64,000 nt of DNA, taken from assembly GCA_001939145.1 (NCBI GenBank), contig LSRX01001139.1, positions 71,989 to 135,988 on the forward strand, given 5' to 3'. Positions 10,709 through 20,100 of the stretch are shown piece by piece. Each line of letters opens with the position of its first letter. The stretch's first letter is position 1. The DNA comes from Symbiodinium microadriaticum (lineage: Eukaryota > Sar > Dinophyceae > Suessiales > Symbiodiniaceae). The translations under genes and the position numbers were made by a program. The notes under the pieces were generated by a model. That model was not told where the DNA came from, did not search any database, and saw only the letters and a program-made list of their open reading frames with translations.

Positions 10709-13504
10709 CGGCCGAAGCTGAGAAAGCCCCCAAAGCTCCCGGGCATGAGTCGCAACTTGGAGCCCCAATGACCGTAGTTGTGCTCGCTGGTGGGCTTGGA
10801 TGGCCCAAACGTATGTTTTGTCAACATCGACAGTAAGATGCCACATGTCAAAAAAGGTGTTGGAAACGTTGATCCCCGAAGCAAGCTGACCCGTGGAAGA
10901 GGCACAGCAAGCAAGGTTGTCAACATAAGAGTGTGGCACAGCCGCTGAAGCAAATGTCGTGACGTATGCGTGGTAGCACAGGCAGACAACGCTCATCCCA
11001 ACAGTGCTGAGCCCACACCCTTCGGGAAATCCACATGTTGAGCGGAGCGGGGTACCAACTGATTGCCGGATGAGAAATCTACGCTCCAACCGTCCAAGAA
11101 AAGACTGCCATGGTTTGATGAGGCTGAGGGGAAGGCCGATCCACTCTGCAACGTCAAAGACCGGTTGCCTTGGCAAGACGTTGAAGGCTTTCACCACGTC
11201 CGTGCAATACCCAACCAGAGGAAGGTCACATTGACATGCGAGCTCAATTTGGGCTTCCAGTAGCCACCAGAACTGAGCCGTCTCGCGGTGTGGTAGAAAC
11301 CCAAGGGCGGTGTCCGGCATGCGACCCGAAAGCCAGCGAAGGACCTGTCTGGCCCTGATCCCAGACCAGGTCCGATACACGCAGCTCAATATGCAGATGG
11401 GCCTATAGCCATGAGGGTCAAGGCGGGCGTTGGGCTTTTTGAGGCAGCAAACAAGTCCTGTTAACCACTGTTCAGGCCATTCACGAGATCCATCCTCTAT
11501 GCCCCGAAGAAAACCTAACAGCTGAAGGGTATGGGCATCGGACATGTTGAGGAGGTCAGCGGCGGCGAAACCGTCAGCGCCCCGTGCAGCTCGAGGCTTA
11601 AACCGTTTCAGTGCAGCACGCCATTGCTGCAAAGTGATGCGAGGAAGTTCCAGGTGGCCTTGTGGTAAGAAGGCACGGACGAACTGGGCAATCCGCGACC
11701 AGTCCTGATCATTGGGGCACGCAAATCGCTTCCAGAAGGAGGACCAAAGCTTTTCAAATTCAGACTGTACGTGTTCGGCCGAAGAAAGAACAATGGTTTG
11801 TTCCAACTCGGCTTCAGCATGCATTTCAGAGCAATCTGGGATGCAACAGACATCACCCAAAACTGAAGTCACCTGCACTGGGCATCCATCGAGATGCCAA
11901 TGGCTGCAGCCACGTTGGTCGATATCTTTATCAAGGTGTGCTTGGCAGGTGGATGTGTCAACTGCCAAAATGGCATAAGACTTGCGCAACTCAAGCGTGT
12001 CAACCTGTTCAGGCTTGGGGTCACGAAGGTCTCTGAACAGGAGGTTGCGATTGTGAGTGTACTTTTCGGCCAAAATGGCCCGTCGCTGTCGCGCGTTCCA
12101 CGCCTCAAATCTACGATAGTTGTCACGAAAGTCCAGGAACAGCAAATGACACATGCTTGCACCAGGAATGGCAAGGGGAAAGTGCAATGGGGACCCAACG
12201 AGCCGAACCGGTCGAGAGGGCCACCAAAGTCCAAAGTCAGGCTTGAAGCCTTTGGCTTTAAGGATTGAGCGCCACAAACCCAAGCGGTGCTCAACTGCAC
12301 TAGGGGATTGATTCCCGGCTTGCAACGCATGATCCAATGACTGCAATCGGCGAAGTTGTTGGTACCACCGCTTGACTTCAAGGGATAATAGATCGTGATG
12401 GGCCGCCTCCTCACCAGGACGAGCTGGGCTGGGAGGATGAACGGAAGGCGGAGTGTCTGGAGATAGGCGACCGGCACGTCCGTGACAACGCTTAGGCAGC
12501 TGATGGCCGGGCACGGCAGTAACAAAGCCTTGGAGGCTGCCCTCAAAGCCACGGGCAAACGAATGAAGCCAGCGAGTGGAACAAGACTCATCAATCTGTA
12601 TTTCAGAGCATGCTTGGTGCCACGCGGGAACGTCAACAGCCTGCCAAGGAATCTCAGCAGGGAGAGGCCAAGCAAGGATGCGGCGGACCCCAGTCAACCG
12701 CAAGCCGGCGATTACAGTAGCATGCTCTGCAAAGATTTCACACACCCTGACAGATTCGCAAAGTGCGGCAGCCTCGGGGCTGAGGAAGATAAAATCACGT
12801 TGAGTCGAGCCCTTGCACGTTGGGGTAGGCACCTGCTGCCATCGCAGTTGTGCCAAGTCCTGGGCTTCGATCCAGCCCTGTTGTTTCCAAAGCTGAACCT
12901 GTTCAAGGTGGTCGTGCCAATGGTTAAAATCACCGCAAATGAGTCGCACGCCCTTTCTGCCCAGCACCAATTCATGCGTCAAAGTCTCGAGCAGATGTTC
13001 AGTGCGGGCTCGTGCATCGACGAACGTTTTGCCTGGTGGGTAGCCATAGACATTGGTGGTGAGAACCGGCGTGTCACAAATGAAGTGATGCAGGGCCTGG
13101 ATGCGGCCTGTGTGGAACGAATCGTGCAGCCATTGCAGCTGCACCGGACGACTGGGAAAGTCACTCATGGTTAGAACACCAGTCCAGGAGCCAGCAAACT
13201 GGGAACCTGGACGTAAAGGAGCAGGAGCTCCAGCAAAAATGCGCACATCTCGGTGCAAGGCTCTTGTTGATGCCCGAATTGCTCGAGCAGAGGCAGGAAA
13301 GCTGATAGCCGAAAGCTGTGTTTCGGAGAACTGCCAGACGCCTGGCCCAAGCTCAGCAGCGAGCTGCTCCTTGTTGCGAAGGCCGCTGGGATTCGAGGTG
13401 CCGAAAGAAATGCAAGGCTCTGGCCCTGGATTGGTAGCCTCGCCTAGGCGACAAGAGGGTACAAGCCCAGAAGCACCAGTCACTGAGAAAAGCAGATTCA
13501 GCAT
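10649..13504 (-). CDS. LINE ORF2, 5' part: 2A-like motif, endonuclease, reverse transcriptase
   Basis: The first in-frame ATG is at 13504; the frame is open back to the ORF1 stop, and residue numbers here count from a TTG at 13513. A short hydrophobic stretch leads to GEATNPGP (residues 24-31). The APE-type endonuclease follows: Asn41, Glu64 (SETQ), GDFNHW with Asp195 and Asn197, Asp240 (QRDFIFL), and His264 near its end. Reverse transcriptase blocks are KPRAARGADGF (about 639), KKPNARLDPHGYRPI (692), CTDVVKAFN with Asp772, GFPEGCGLS (828) and YVDN (863-866). The usual second Asp of the YxDD box is Asn. The frame is lost at 10705-10708 and runs into a stop at 10649. The enzyme nicks target DNA and copies the element RNA. 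Confidence 0.92.
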   Translation of the reverse strand: MLNLLFSVTGASGLVPSCRLGEATNPGPEPCISFGTSNPSGLRNKEQLAAELGPGVWQFSETQLSAISFPASARAIRASTRALHRDVRIFAGAPAPLRPGSQFAGSWTGVLTMSDFPSRPVQLQWLHDSFHTGRIQALHHFICDTPVLTTNVYGYPPGKTFVDARARTEHLLETLTHELVLGRKGVRLICGDFNHWHDHLEQVQLWKQQGWIEAQDLAQLRWQQVPTPTCKGSTQRDFIFLSPEAAALCESVRVCEIFAEHATVIAGLRLTGVRRILAWPLPAEIPWQAVDVPAWHQACSEIQIDESCSTRWLHSFARGFEGSLQGFVTAVPGHQLPKRCHGRAGRLSPDTPPSVHPPSPARPGEEAAHHDLLSLEVKRWYQQLRRLQSLDHALQAGNQSPSAVEHRLGLWRSILKAKGFKPDFGLWWPSRPVRLVGSPLHFPLAIPGASMCHLLFLDFRDNYRRFEAWNARQRRAILAEKYTHNRNLLFRDLRDPKPEQVDTLELRKSYAILAVDTSTCQAHLDKDIDQRGCSHWHLDGCPVQVTSVLGDVCCIPDCSEMHAEAELEQTIVLSSAEHVQSEFEKLWSSFWKRFACPNDQDWSRIAQFVRAFLPQGHLELPRITLQQWRAALKRFKPRAARGADGFAAADLLNMSDAHTLQLLGFLRGIEDGSREWPEQWLTGLVCCLKKPNARLDPHGYRPICILSCVYRTWSGIRARQVLRWLSGRMPDTALGFLPHRETAQFWWLLEAQIELACQCDLPLVGYCTDVVKAFNVLPRQPVFDVAEWIGLPLSLIKPWQSFLGRLERRFLIRQSVGTPLRSTCGFPEGCGLSTVGMSVVCLCYHAYVTTFASAAVPHSYVDNLACCASSTGQLASGINVSNTFFDMWHLTVDVDKTYVWAIQAHQRAQLRSLGLQVATHARELWGLSQLRPFYKERCNGSALPRPGPLVW
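13421..13444 (-). other. 2A-like NPGP motif near the ORF2 amino end
   Basis: The codons read G-E-A-T-N-P-G-P directly before the endonuclease. NPGP is the invariant core of 2A peptides, where the ribosome skips the last Gly-Pro bond. The upstream D-V/I-E-x part is not conserved (G-E-A-T), so skipping activity is uncertain. 2A-like motifs ahead of the endonuclease are known from other non-LTR elements. Confidence 0.6.
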
Positions 13505-13581
13505 TATGAACAAATGCCAAAAGCGAGAGGGGCGTGATTGAACCGGCCTGTCTCCAAACCCCCAAAGACAGCCGGGGTGAG

Positions 13582-13588
13582 CTAGTCA
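13582..13588 (-). promoter_or_regulatory. ORF1 stop codon in TGA-CTAG readthrough context
   Basis: ORF1 ends TCA GAG TGA CTA GC. TGA followed by CTAG is the best-known leaky-stop context in eukaryotes and plant RNA viruses. ORF2 is in the same frame, and I find no other stop between this TGA and the endonuclease. Readthrough would give an ORF1-ORF2 fusion with 27 linker codons before the first ORF2 ATG. No experiment supports use of the signal here. Confidence 0.6.
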
Positions 13589-16500
13589 CTCTGAGCGCTG
13601 CTTTTTAGCCAACATAGCCTCAAGAGAAGCCGTCTGGGCGGCGAATTGTTGAGACATCTCGCTGCGGAATGAGGACACAGCCTGCGTGATTGACGAGGTG
13701 ACTTCGGAACGCAAAGATCCCAAATCCGTTTGTTGTGCCGCCACGGCCTGTTGCACCTCAACAACCTGGGAGGCCTGCTGACGCATCTGTGTACCAAAGG
13801 TTTGGAACCATTCCTCGAATTTGTTATTCTGCATGCGAACCTCGTTAAGCCCAGCCTCAAGCTTGAGAATGCGCGCATCCTGCCCCGGGTCGGGGCTCGC
13901 TGAATGAATAGCGGATTGCAGCTCCTTTCGAACAAGGGTGGCAATGCCAGCTTGCAGCTCAGTTTTGACTTGAGAAAGCTTGGACTCAGCAGCAGGTGTG
14001 GGCACAGCACTCGAAGTGGCAGCAGAAGGGGCTGGAAGCCCTGGTGGAGGGCGTGCAAGGCTCCAGGGGTCACGACCGCCAGCCCAAGGATCGGTGGAGG
14101 ATGCAGGGGCCTCGGGATCATCATACAAGATGCGCCGACGAGTGCGGCTCGAAGCACAAAGGACCTCAGGTTTCGCAGGCTGGGTGATATCACGAAGCTT
14201 GTGGATCAGAACGAAGCCTTCACCAAGCTGCATCACATTCGCTGGCGGCTCGGACTCACTACCGACTTCCCAGGCGCAACCCGTTGAATCACCTTTGCAA
14301 GGTTGAAGGGGCTTGGCTGCCCATTTCCATTTGCTCAGCAGAAGCACGAGGGTGTGTCGCTGGGTTCCATGCGGGAGTGGGTGCAAACGCCACCGGGTCA
14401 GAACTCTGACCTTGATGAACGCTTGGTGTGGTCTGAGCAGCTCAAAGACAGCCTGTTCATGTTCATCCTGGACCCTGAGACCGAACTTGATCCCTAAGCG
14501 AGCGAGCCCGAGGGCTTTGTCACACGTGCGAAGAGCATGCAAGGCCTGATTTTTGTCAAAGCCGGGCAGCCATACCACCGCATAGGCTGGGTGCGGGCCA
14601 AAACCTTGCTGTGCACGCGGCTCGAAGTAGAATCCTGTCACTGCAATGCGTTGCAGGTGCTTGGCAGCTGAACAAGGCACCCTGACAAGGGCTTGGAAAA
14701 GGCCAGCAGCTTCAGGAGCAGCTCGGCCACCCTCGACTTTGCAAAACTGCCGGGACCAAACGTCCAAGAGCATTTGCTCAACCTGTTCATCGACGGCGGC
14801 GTGAAACGCCGGGCAGTCTCCTTTGCAGCTTTTGTCTTTGCAGAGGCTCAAGCCAGGAACGTGCTGCAGCAAAGTACGGATGGGAGCCTTGGCGAACACT
14901 GCCCAATCCAATTGTGCCTCATCGCGATATAGCGACAGCCGCCCTGTGATAGTATCAAGCTGCTCAAGCTCCCCCATATCGGCATCGGCAGGGGACAGCT
15001 GCACATGTTCGTCACCGAGCTGAAGCAATGAACCACTTAGCAGGACAGCCTCCTGTGTTGGTGCAAACAGGGCTGGGAAGCGAACGTTGGTCACGGGGGC
15101 TCCGGCGCATGCCTCCGGGGGCAAAGGGGCGGTAGAAACCAGAGCAAGTGCATCCACACTCAAGGCTTTGTACCCTGTGATGAAAGGCATCATCTGCTGG
15201 ACAGTGCAGAATGCAACCCCCTGCGCCTGGGATACAACCTCATCGAAAGAAAGCTGGGCCAGTGGCGTGTTCTGTGCAGACACGAAAGAGCCAGCCGACA
15301 GCAAAAGGGAGGTTGGGTCAACATGCAACGCTGGTTTGCTAGCCCTGGCATGCTTTTGCTTCCTAGCTTTGGCGTTGCCGATGGCTGTTCCAAACTTTTG
15401 GTTGGCCTTGTTTTGGGCGAATGCCTGAAGCTCCTCAGGACGAATCCAACGGAACAACGGATTAGGCGCTGAGCCGGCCGCCTTCAATGCCTGCCACTGG
15501 TTGTCAGCCTGAAGAGCTTTGGCAATGGGGCCTGGGCCGAGCTTGCTCAGTGCACCGTGTATCCTATCATTCAGGGCATCGTCGGGGACACCCCGGTCCG
15601 CGAGCATCTTGCGTAAAGCCTCCATTTGGGATTCCGAAAGGCCGCCAAATCCATAGAGGGATGCGCTGTGCAAGGGCATGAACCTGCAGAAGTGCATTGC
15701 ATCACGCAGCAAGTCCTCAAAGGAGACATGTGCGCCGGCAAAAACCGAGGCGGCGTAGGCCAGGACCATCGGTCCACAGAGGCCCGATTTCTGCTGCACC
15801 TGAACAGGCAGAGACTGCACACAGCGATGAGGCAGCTGACATGCTTCACACACGCGGTCAGTGAGCCGTTGAGCGGCTTCAAAGCTATGCCCGGGAACTC
15901 CATCATACAGTTTGGCCTCAAGCTTTGCATCAAGTTCCTGAGAGAGCACCAGGAGCGACCAATGGTCTTCACAGACAAAGGGCAAAAGACACAACTTGCA
16001 ATCCTTGGGCCATTTGAACGGCAAAGGGCCGGTGAAGTCAACGGCAAGCCACTCAACAGCCAGAGCTGGCGGGAGCACAAACGCAGGTTTGGAAAAGGCG
16101 GCTTGAATGCGAAGCAGTCCAGCCCAAATTACCACATCAGAGGTGCCAAGTTCTGACAACCGAGGCTCAGACGTAACCGTCCTGCTTGCAGCTTTGCGCT
16201 GCAGCACTAACTGGTACGGATTAGTCTTGTCAGTTGGGTGCAAGTAGGCCAAATCGTGCATGCGACGACCGTTATCAAAGACCCGCACCAGGAGCCCCGG
16301 CCCGTGTAGCTGTTTTTCGGCTTGTATGAGTTGCCTTACCTGCGTAGGGCCTGGCACACGGAGTTCCCACGGCTCGGCGTCAGCCCGCAACCAAATGGAG
16401 AAGGCATGCTGCAAGGAAGGAGTCAACCAGAAGTCTTTCCTAGACTCAAGCAGCAGGTCCTTGAAGGCCAGCAATAGCTGATAGGCATCAGTTGTGCATG

Positions 16501-17761
16501 TACCCGTAAAGGTCTGCTGGGACCAGGTACGGATCTGTGCGATTACCCACAAAGCTTGCAAAGGAGCTGTCATCTGACCCGCCAGACAAAGCGCTGCTCG
16601 TGCTTCTGGGAGGTGCTTGAAGGATGCAGGCAGGGAATTAAGGAAACCAACCTCGGCGGCGTGAGGAAACCGAAAACCCTGAAGAACCTCCGAAAAGACC
16701 CCAAAACCTTTCAGACCCTTGGCACGCAAAGTCTGGTCTGGGAAGGCAGCTGAACGGCACCCGCATGGACAGGGCTGGAGCGCAGACCCCCAACTATGCA
16801 TGGCGGCTGGTGCTTGCGCCTGCCAATCTAGGCTACGACTTTCAGAGCCGTACGCAGGATCTGAATACAAACTAGATTCGGTCTCTGACCAAGCCAGAGC
16901 TCGTTCCTGCTCGAGGGGCCACTGCGGCCACTCTTCAAGCACATCTGAGATCACTGGCTTCTCAATCGTCAAAGGCCAAACCGAAAGCTGGAAGGATGGC
17001 AGGTCACACGGTAGCAGAACACACCACCAACGGCGGCGCTTTGCCACCCATTGATCACTAAGGTCCAAACAGATATGCTGAACTTGCAGGCACATGCGCA
17101 TGGCAAATTGATCTAGCAAGGCCATCGCGGTTTTATGCTGTTGTATCTCAGGCATACACTCCAGGATGACACCTGACGCCTGGGACCGCCAAGCAACATG
17201 AAGAACCCAAGTAAGCATCTGAAGAACTTTGTCATGCACCTCCTCACCCTCAGCTTGTGTTCGGGGAAGCATGTCACCTGGTAGGCTAGCAGCAAGCATG
17301 TGCCCGCGATCTTTGCAAGCGGCCAAGATTTGCATCTGTACCTCCCATGTTCCAATATCTCCCTGAATGGCCCTCCCGCCATTAAGACTGACAGTTTTGC
17401 ATGCGATTTCTGCTTTGTCGACAGACAACAGAGTCTCAAGCCCGGCAAATCGAGCACCTTCACTGATACCTCCAATGCCGGAGCAAACCTCGACCAAAGT
17501 CGAGAAAGACGACTGATCCCTGAGAGGTCGCAGAAAAGCCTGAGACAATGGCGTTTCACGAAGAACTCCTACGTTGTGTTCAATGGCAACCAAGGTGTAA
17601 CCAAGCAGGGTCCAAGTTCCTGGGCCTAAGTTGGGGCAGGAAAAAAGATCACCATTCCAAAGACCTTTGTAGATGCTTTCAGTGACATGCACCACCACAA
17701 CATCAAAGGAGGAACCTGGTGTGGAGCCACACAAAGCCCGATCACCCAGCGACGAAGCCAT
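13586..17761 (-). CDS. LINE ORF1: DNA-methyltransferase-like, Ulp1-like protease, zinc knuckle, coiled coil
   Basis: 1391 codons from an ATG. Residues 86-410 follow the C5-cytosine methyltransferase fold: motif I VEVCSGIGGISEG (90-102), VDKAE and GDIGT near 114-138, a position equal to PCQ that reads LPGD (160-163), LECMPE for the ENV box (200-205), KRRRWWCVLL (241-250) and LAGQMTAPLQALW (393-405) as motif X. The catalytic Cys is Gly, so methylation is unlikely. CPCGC (331-335) may bind zinc. Residues 585-670 fit a Ulp1/C48 cysteine protease: His600-Trp601, Asp620, Gln656 or 657 and Cys662-Gly663-Pro664, a complete active set. C974, C979, C983 and H987 form a knuckle. Residues about 1255-1391 are a predicted coiled coil. 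As in other LINEs, ORF1 probably binds element RNA. Methyltransferase capture by dinoflagellate retroelements is published; pairing with a Ulp1 domain is my reading. Confidence 0.8.
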   Translation of the reverse strand: MASSLGDRALCGSTPGSSFDVVVVHVTESIYKGLWNGDLFSCPNLGPGTWTLLGYTLVAIEHNVGVLRETPLSQAFLRPLRDQSSFSTLVEVCSGIGGISEGARFAGLETLLSVDKAEIACKTVSLNGGRAIQGDIGTWEVQMQILAACKDRGHMLAASLPGDMLPRTQAEGEEVHDKVLQMLTWVLHVAWRSQASGVILECMPEIQQHKTAMALLDQFAMRMCLQVQHICLDLSDQWVAKRRRWWCVLLPCDLPSFQLSVWPLTIEKPVISDVLEEWPQWPLEQERALAWSETESSLYSDPAYGSESRSLDWQAQAPAAMHSWGSALQPCPCGCRSAAFPDQTLRAKGLKGFGVFSEVLQGFRFPHAAEVGFLNSLPASFKHLPEARAALCLAGQMTAPLQALWVIAQIRTWSQQTFTGTCTTDAYQLLLAFKDLLLESRKDFWLTPSLQHAFSIWLRADAEPWELRVPGPTQVRQLIQAEKQLHGPGLLVRVFDNGRRMHDLAYLHPTDKTNPYQLVLQRKAASRTVTSEPRLSELGTSDVVIWAGLLRIQAAFSKPAFVLPPALAVEWLAVDFTGPLPFKWPKDCKLCLLPFVCEDHWSLLVLSQELDAKLEAKLYDGVPGHSFEAAQRLTDRVCEACQLPHRCVQSLPVQVQQKSGLCGPMVLAYAASVFAGAHVSFEDLLRDAMHFCRFMPLHSASLYGFGGLSESQMEALRKMLADRGVPDDALNDRIHGALSKLGPGPIAKALQADNQWQALKAAGSAPNPLFRWIRPEELQAFAQNKANQKFGTAIGNAKARKQKHARASKPALHVDPTSLLLSAGSFVSAQNTPLAQLSFDEVVSQAQGVAFCTVQQMMPFITGYKALSVDALALVSTAPLPPEACAGAPVTNVRFPALFAPTQEAVLLSGSLLQLGDEHVQLSPADADMGELEQLDTITGRLSLYRDEAQLDWAVFAKAPIRTLLQHVPGLSLCKDKSCKGDCPAFHAAVDEQVEQMLLDVWSRQFCKVEGGRAAPEAAGLFQALVRVPCSAAKHLQRIAVTGFYFEPRAQQGFGPHPAYAVVWLPGFDKNQALHALRTCDKALGLARLGIKFGLRVQDEHEQAVFELLRPHQAFIKVRVLTRWRLHPLPHGTQRHTLVLLLSKWKWAAKPLQPCKGDSTGCAWEVGSESEPPANVMQLGEGFVLIHKLRDITQPAKPEVLCASSRTRRRILYDDPEAPASSTDPWAGGRDPWSLARPPPGLPAPSAATSSAVPTPAAESKLSQVKTELQAGIATLVRKELQSAIHSASPDPGQDARILKLEAGLNEVRMQNNKFEEWFQTFGTQMRQQASQVVEVQQAVAAQQTDLGSLRSEVTSSITQAVSSFRSEMSQQFAAQTASLEAMLAKKQRSE

Positions 17762-17825
17762 GATGCGCAGATCCCTCGGTGTTCAGTCGTGAACCGCCCT
17801 ACCAGCTGGAAGGCCTCGAGCCAGA

Positions 17826-17890
17826 GCTCATGCTCAAGGTATAACACGTGTGCAAAGTACGAAGCAGAGGCAGACATGCTTAAGACACAG
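17826..17890 (-). repeat. 5' end of the LINE-class element with direct repeat
   Basis: Holds two pieces related to the 3' end: 17829-17847 (18 of 19 identical to 8512-8530) and 17855-17883 (about 25 of 29 identical to 8492-8520). The ORF1 ATG lies 68 bases downstream of the inner piece in the sense direction. Confidence 0.55.
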
Positions 17891-18025
17891 GACAGCTCAC
17901 CCTATTCATCCTGGCATGGCTCGTGCAAAAGCTACAGAGCCGGGCATGACGAGGGCAGCAACAATCGACACCAATGCAGGAACGACTACTTGCCTCGGCT
18001 TGTTTGGCTACGACCAGGGGCCTTC

Positions 18026-18400
18026 GGGGGGGGGGGGGTGCACAGGAGAGGTGGTTAGGGCAAACAAGGACCGCTAAGCACTTCTGCCTCGCTCTCTCTC
18101 TTCTTCAGCACAGGCAAAGGAAGTGCATGCGCACCCCCTCGCGCGCGAACGCGCACTGGTCTGTCTGTCTTGTCGGGCAAGGAAGTAAGAGGAGGCCGGT
18201 GGGCTGAACTCTGAAGACCCCCCGGCCTCGACTGTCTAAGGCTCACGCCTGCTCTGTCCGGCAACACGCTGCTTATTGCTCTCTTTCTTTCTTTCTGCAG
18301 GGCATAGGGGTCGGTCGGCCCGACCCTCAGGCTTTTAGCCCGCCCTACCACCCACTGTTGCTCTCTCTCTCTCTCTCTCGGAAATCTCTGGAGTCAAACC
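18026..18400 (+). repeat. G13 run and pyrimidine-rich dispersed segments
   Basis: A run of 13 G (18026-18038) is followed by two CT-rich tracts ending in CAG (about 18088-18110 and 18270-18300), a GC-rich patch with CGCGCGCGAACGCGC between them, and a pure CT repeat at 18360-18380. The layout matches the segments at 4.1, 8.1 and 38.6 kb. No gene is evident. Confidence 0.5.
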
Positions 18401-20100
18401 ATTTAGACTTGCTGCTACAGGCATCATTGAACATCATTGCAGCAGGGTCGCGAATTTCACGACAACTACGAGAGCTCGCGCTCTCACTGCTACCTTAGCA
18501 ATGGGTCAAGTTGCAGAGCTGTTCGTTCTGTAGTTCTGGAATACTGTCAAACACAACCTCCATTGGCGCACGAAATGCTGCAGGACATACCCAACTAACA
18601 AGAGTCCATGATCCCTCCGGGTCATATGTTGTTCTGGATCAAGTTCCTCTTCCAAGTGCCTCGTGGCCCGAAGCCAAACTTCTCTGCCCCTCGGATTCCG
18701 GCTGTGGCTGTTGCTGCGTCCACGCCTGACAATGGAATCGTCTGCAGTGTGTTGGGCACGTGCAGGATCCTCGAAGCCTCTTGCCAAACAGCAGAAAACC
18801 GGAAGCAGGAATGCGGGAGCCCAAGAAGGACTCTCTGGACCCTCCTTTTCTGCTCCAAAATCGACATGTCGTTTGCCGCCATTGCATGATCTCCCGGCAG
18901 CATTCTGTACAGATGACGGCTCAGTCTTCAACATAATCCAAGAGATTTCGAAGCATCACCCAGGCTCTGGTAAGAACACCGACTGGTGGTTCATGGTGGC
19001 TCCCGATGGACAAGACTTGCTGGATAAGTGAAACTGATGCAGAAACGACAGGGCCGAACCGAATGCCGTTGAATCCTAAGAAAGATTCTTAACCCTGGAA
19101 TTCCGTATTTGCACCTGGGTGAAGCACCAGAAGAAACTACCGGGATCGCTCTGCGGGAAGTTTGCAAAACAAGTCATGGACTCCGCATAGATTTCCGCAT
19201 GCCGGCCCCCTTCCCACTGGCACGAAACCCACATGTTGCACCCGGCGGGTTAAGTCTTGAGACAAGACTCGTGCTTCGTGCATCTGAGAGCAACAGTGCG
19301 AGCTCGTGCAAATCCGTGCACTTGACAAGCTTTCGCAAGAAAGGCTCCCTGCAAGTTGCGGGCTAGCCGCCAGCCGCTCCAAATCTCAGGAAGATTTCTC
19401 AGAGCCACAGAGCCATGGCATGGCAAATGGCCCCCGGAAAAGCTCTGGCCAGGAGCTAAGAGGATCGCACAGCACGGCACGCCTTCCCTCTTCAGAAAGA
19501 CTTCGAAGTGGCCCGGCTTCACATCGCCTGTAGACATTTCTAAGACCAGATGGGCTGGGCAGCACTGTCGTTGCTGCAGAAAGCCGGTACCTGCCCACCA
19601 GGTTAGGCGCTAAGGCGGTTAAAGGCAACTTTGCGCAGATATATAGCCCGACCCTCGCGCTTCTTCAGGCCGCACCTCGCCCAAATGTGCTGGTTTCACT
19701 GATTGATGACATCGAGGCCCGAAGCGGTCACCAGCAACTGGCCACGGGTGTGCCTGGCTTCTGGAGTGCTGGCTGCCACATAAAAGAAGTCGCAGATTGC
19801 AAGTAAGAAGTCTACGCAATAATTCAATGGCCTCCATCTTGGGAATGCGCTGTGCAGGCAACCTCACGTAAGGCCAGGCCGAGTGACCCTCCAAACGCCG
19901 AGCACAGCACATGTGCTGGGAATCTGACGCCAACGATTCCCTGTAATGGTAGCGAGCCGAAGTGAGAAGCCTGCACCCGTGACGACCTGGCTGTCAGCCA
20001 AGCAAAGCTACATCGTCTGGCATCTTTACTGTTGCGTCTTGGCAGGCCTCTCGCCCGCCGACGCTTGCGACATTGAGGTGGTGGACCTCCACGTGGATTT
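18401..20100. other. Stretch without a recognisable gene
   Basis: Open frames on both strands are short and overlap one another, typical of non-coding DNA. The part next to 20100 may include 3' untranslated sequence or last exons of the ion-channel gene on the minus strand. No transposon domain or RNA gene was seen. Confidence 0.4.

Larger units (their letters stand above)
8492..17884 (-). mobile_element. Non-LTR (LINE-class) retrotransposon, nearly complete
   Basis: About 9.4 kb on the minus strand. Gene order in the sense direction is a 5' leader, ORF1 (17761-13586), ORF2 (13504-8596, one frameshift) and a short 3' region. The APE-type endonuclease, the non-LTR type reverse transcriptase, the zinc knuckle and a downstream RNase H place it among LINE-type elements with a terminal RNase H. 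A related sequence of about 29 bases stands at both ends (8492-8520 and 17855-17883), which I used to set the limits. ORF1 is over 4 kb, far longer than usual for a LINE ORF1, because it holds methyltransferase-like and Ulp1-like domains. The frameshift in ORF2 and missing key methyltransferase residues suggest this copy is no longer autonomous. Confidence 0.88.

Noticed and set aside
12482..13174. 230-codon plus-strand frame
   Set aside because: Antisense shadow of the endonuclease domain on the minus strand.
15626..16156. 176-codon plus-strand frame
   Set aside because: Antisense shadow of the Ulp1-like region of ORF1.
17829..17850. GCTCAAGGTATA considered as a spliced-leader gene exon end with donor site
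   Set aside because: Only the last seven leader bases match (GCTCAAG); the preceding bases do not, and the sequence belongs to the element end repeat.
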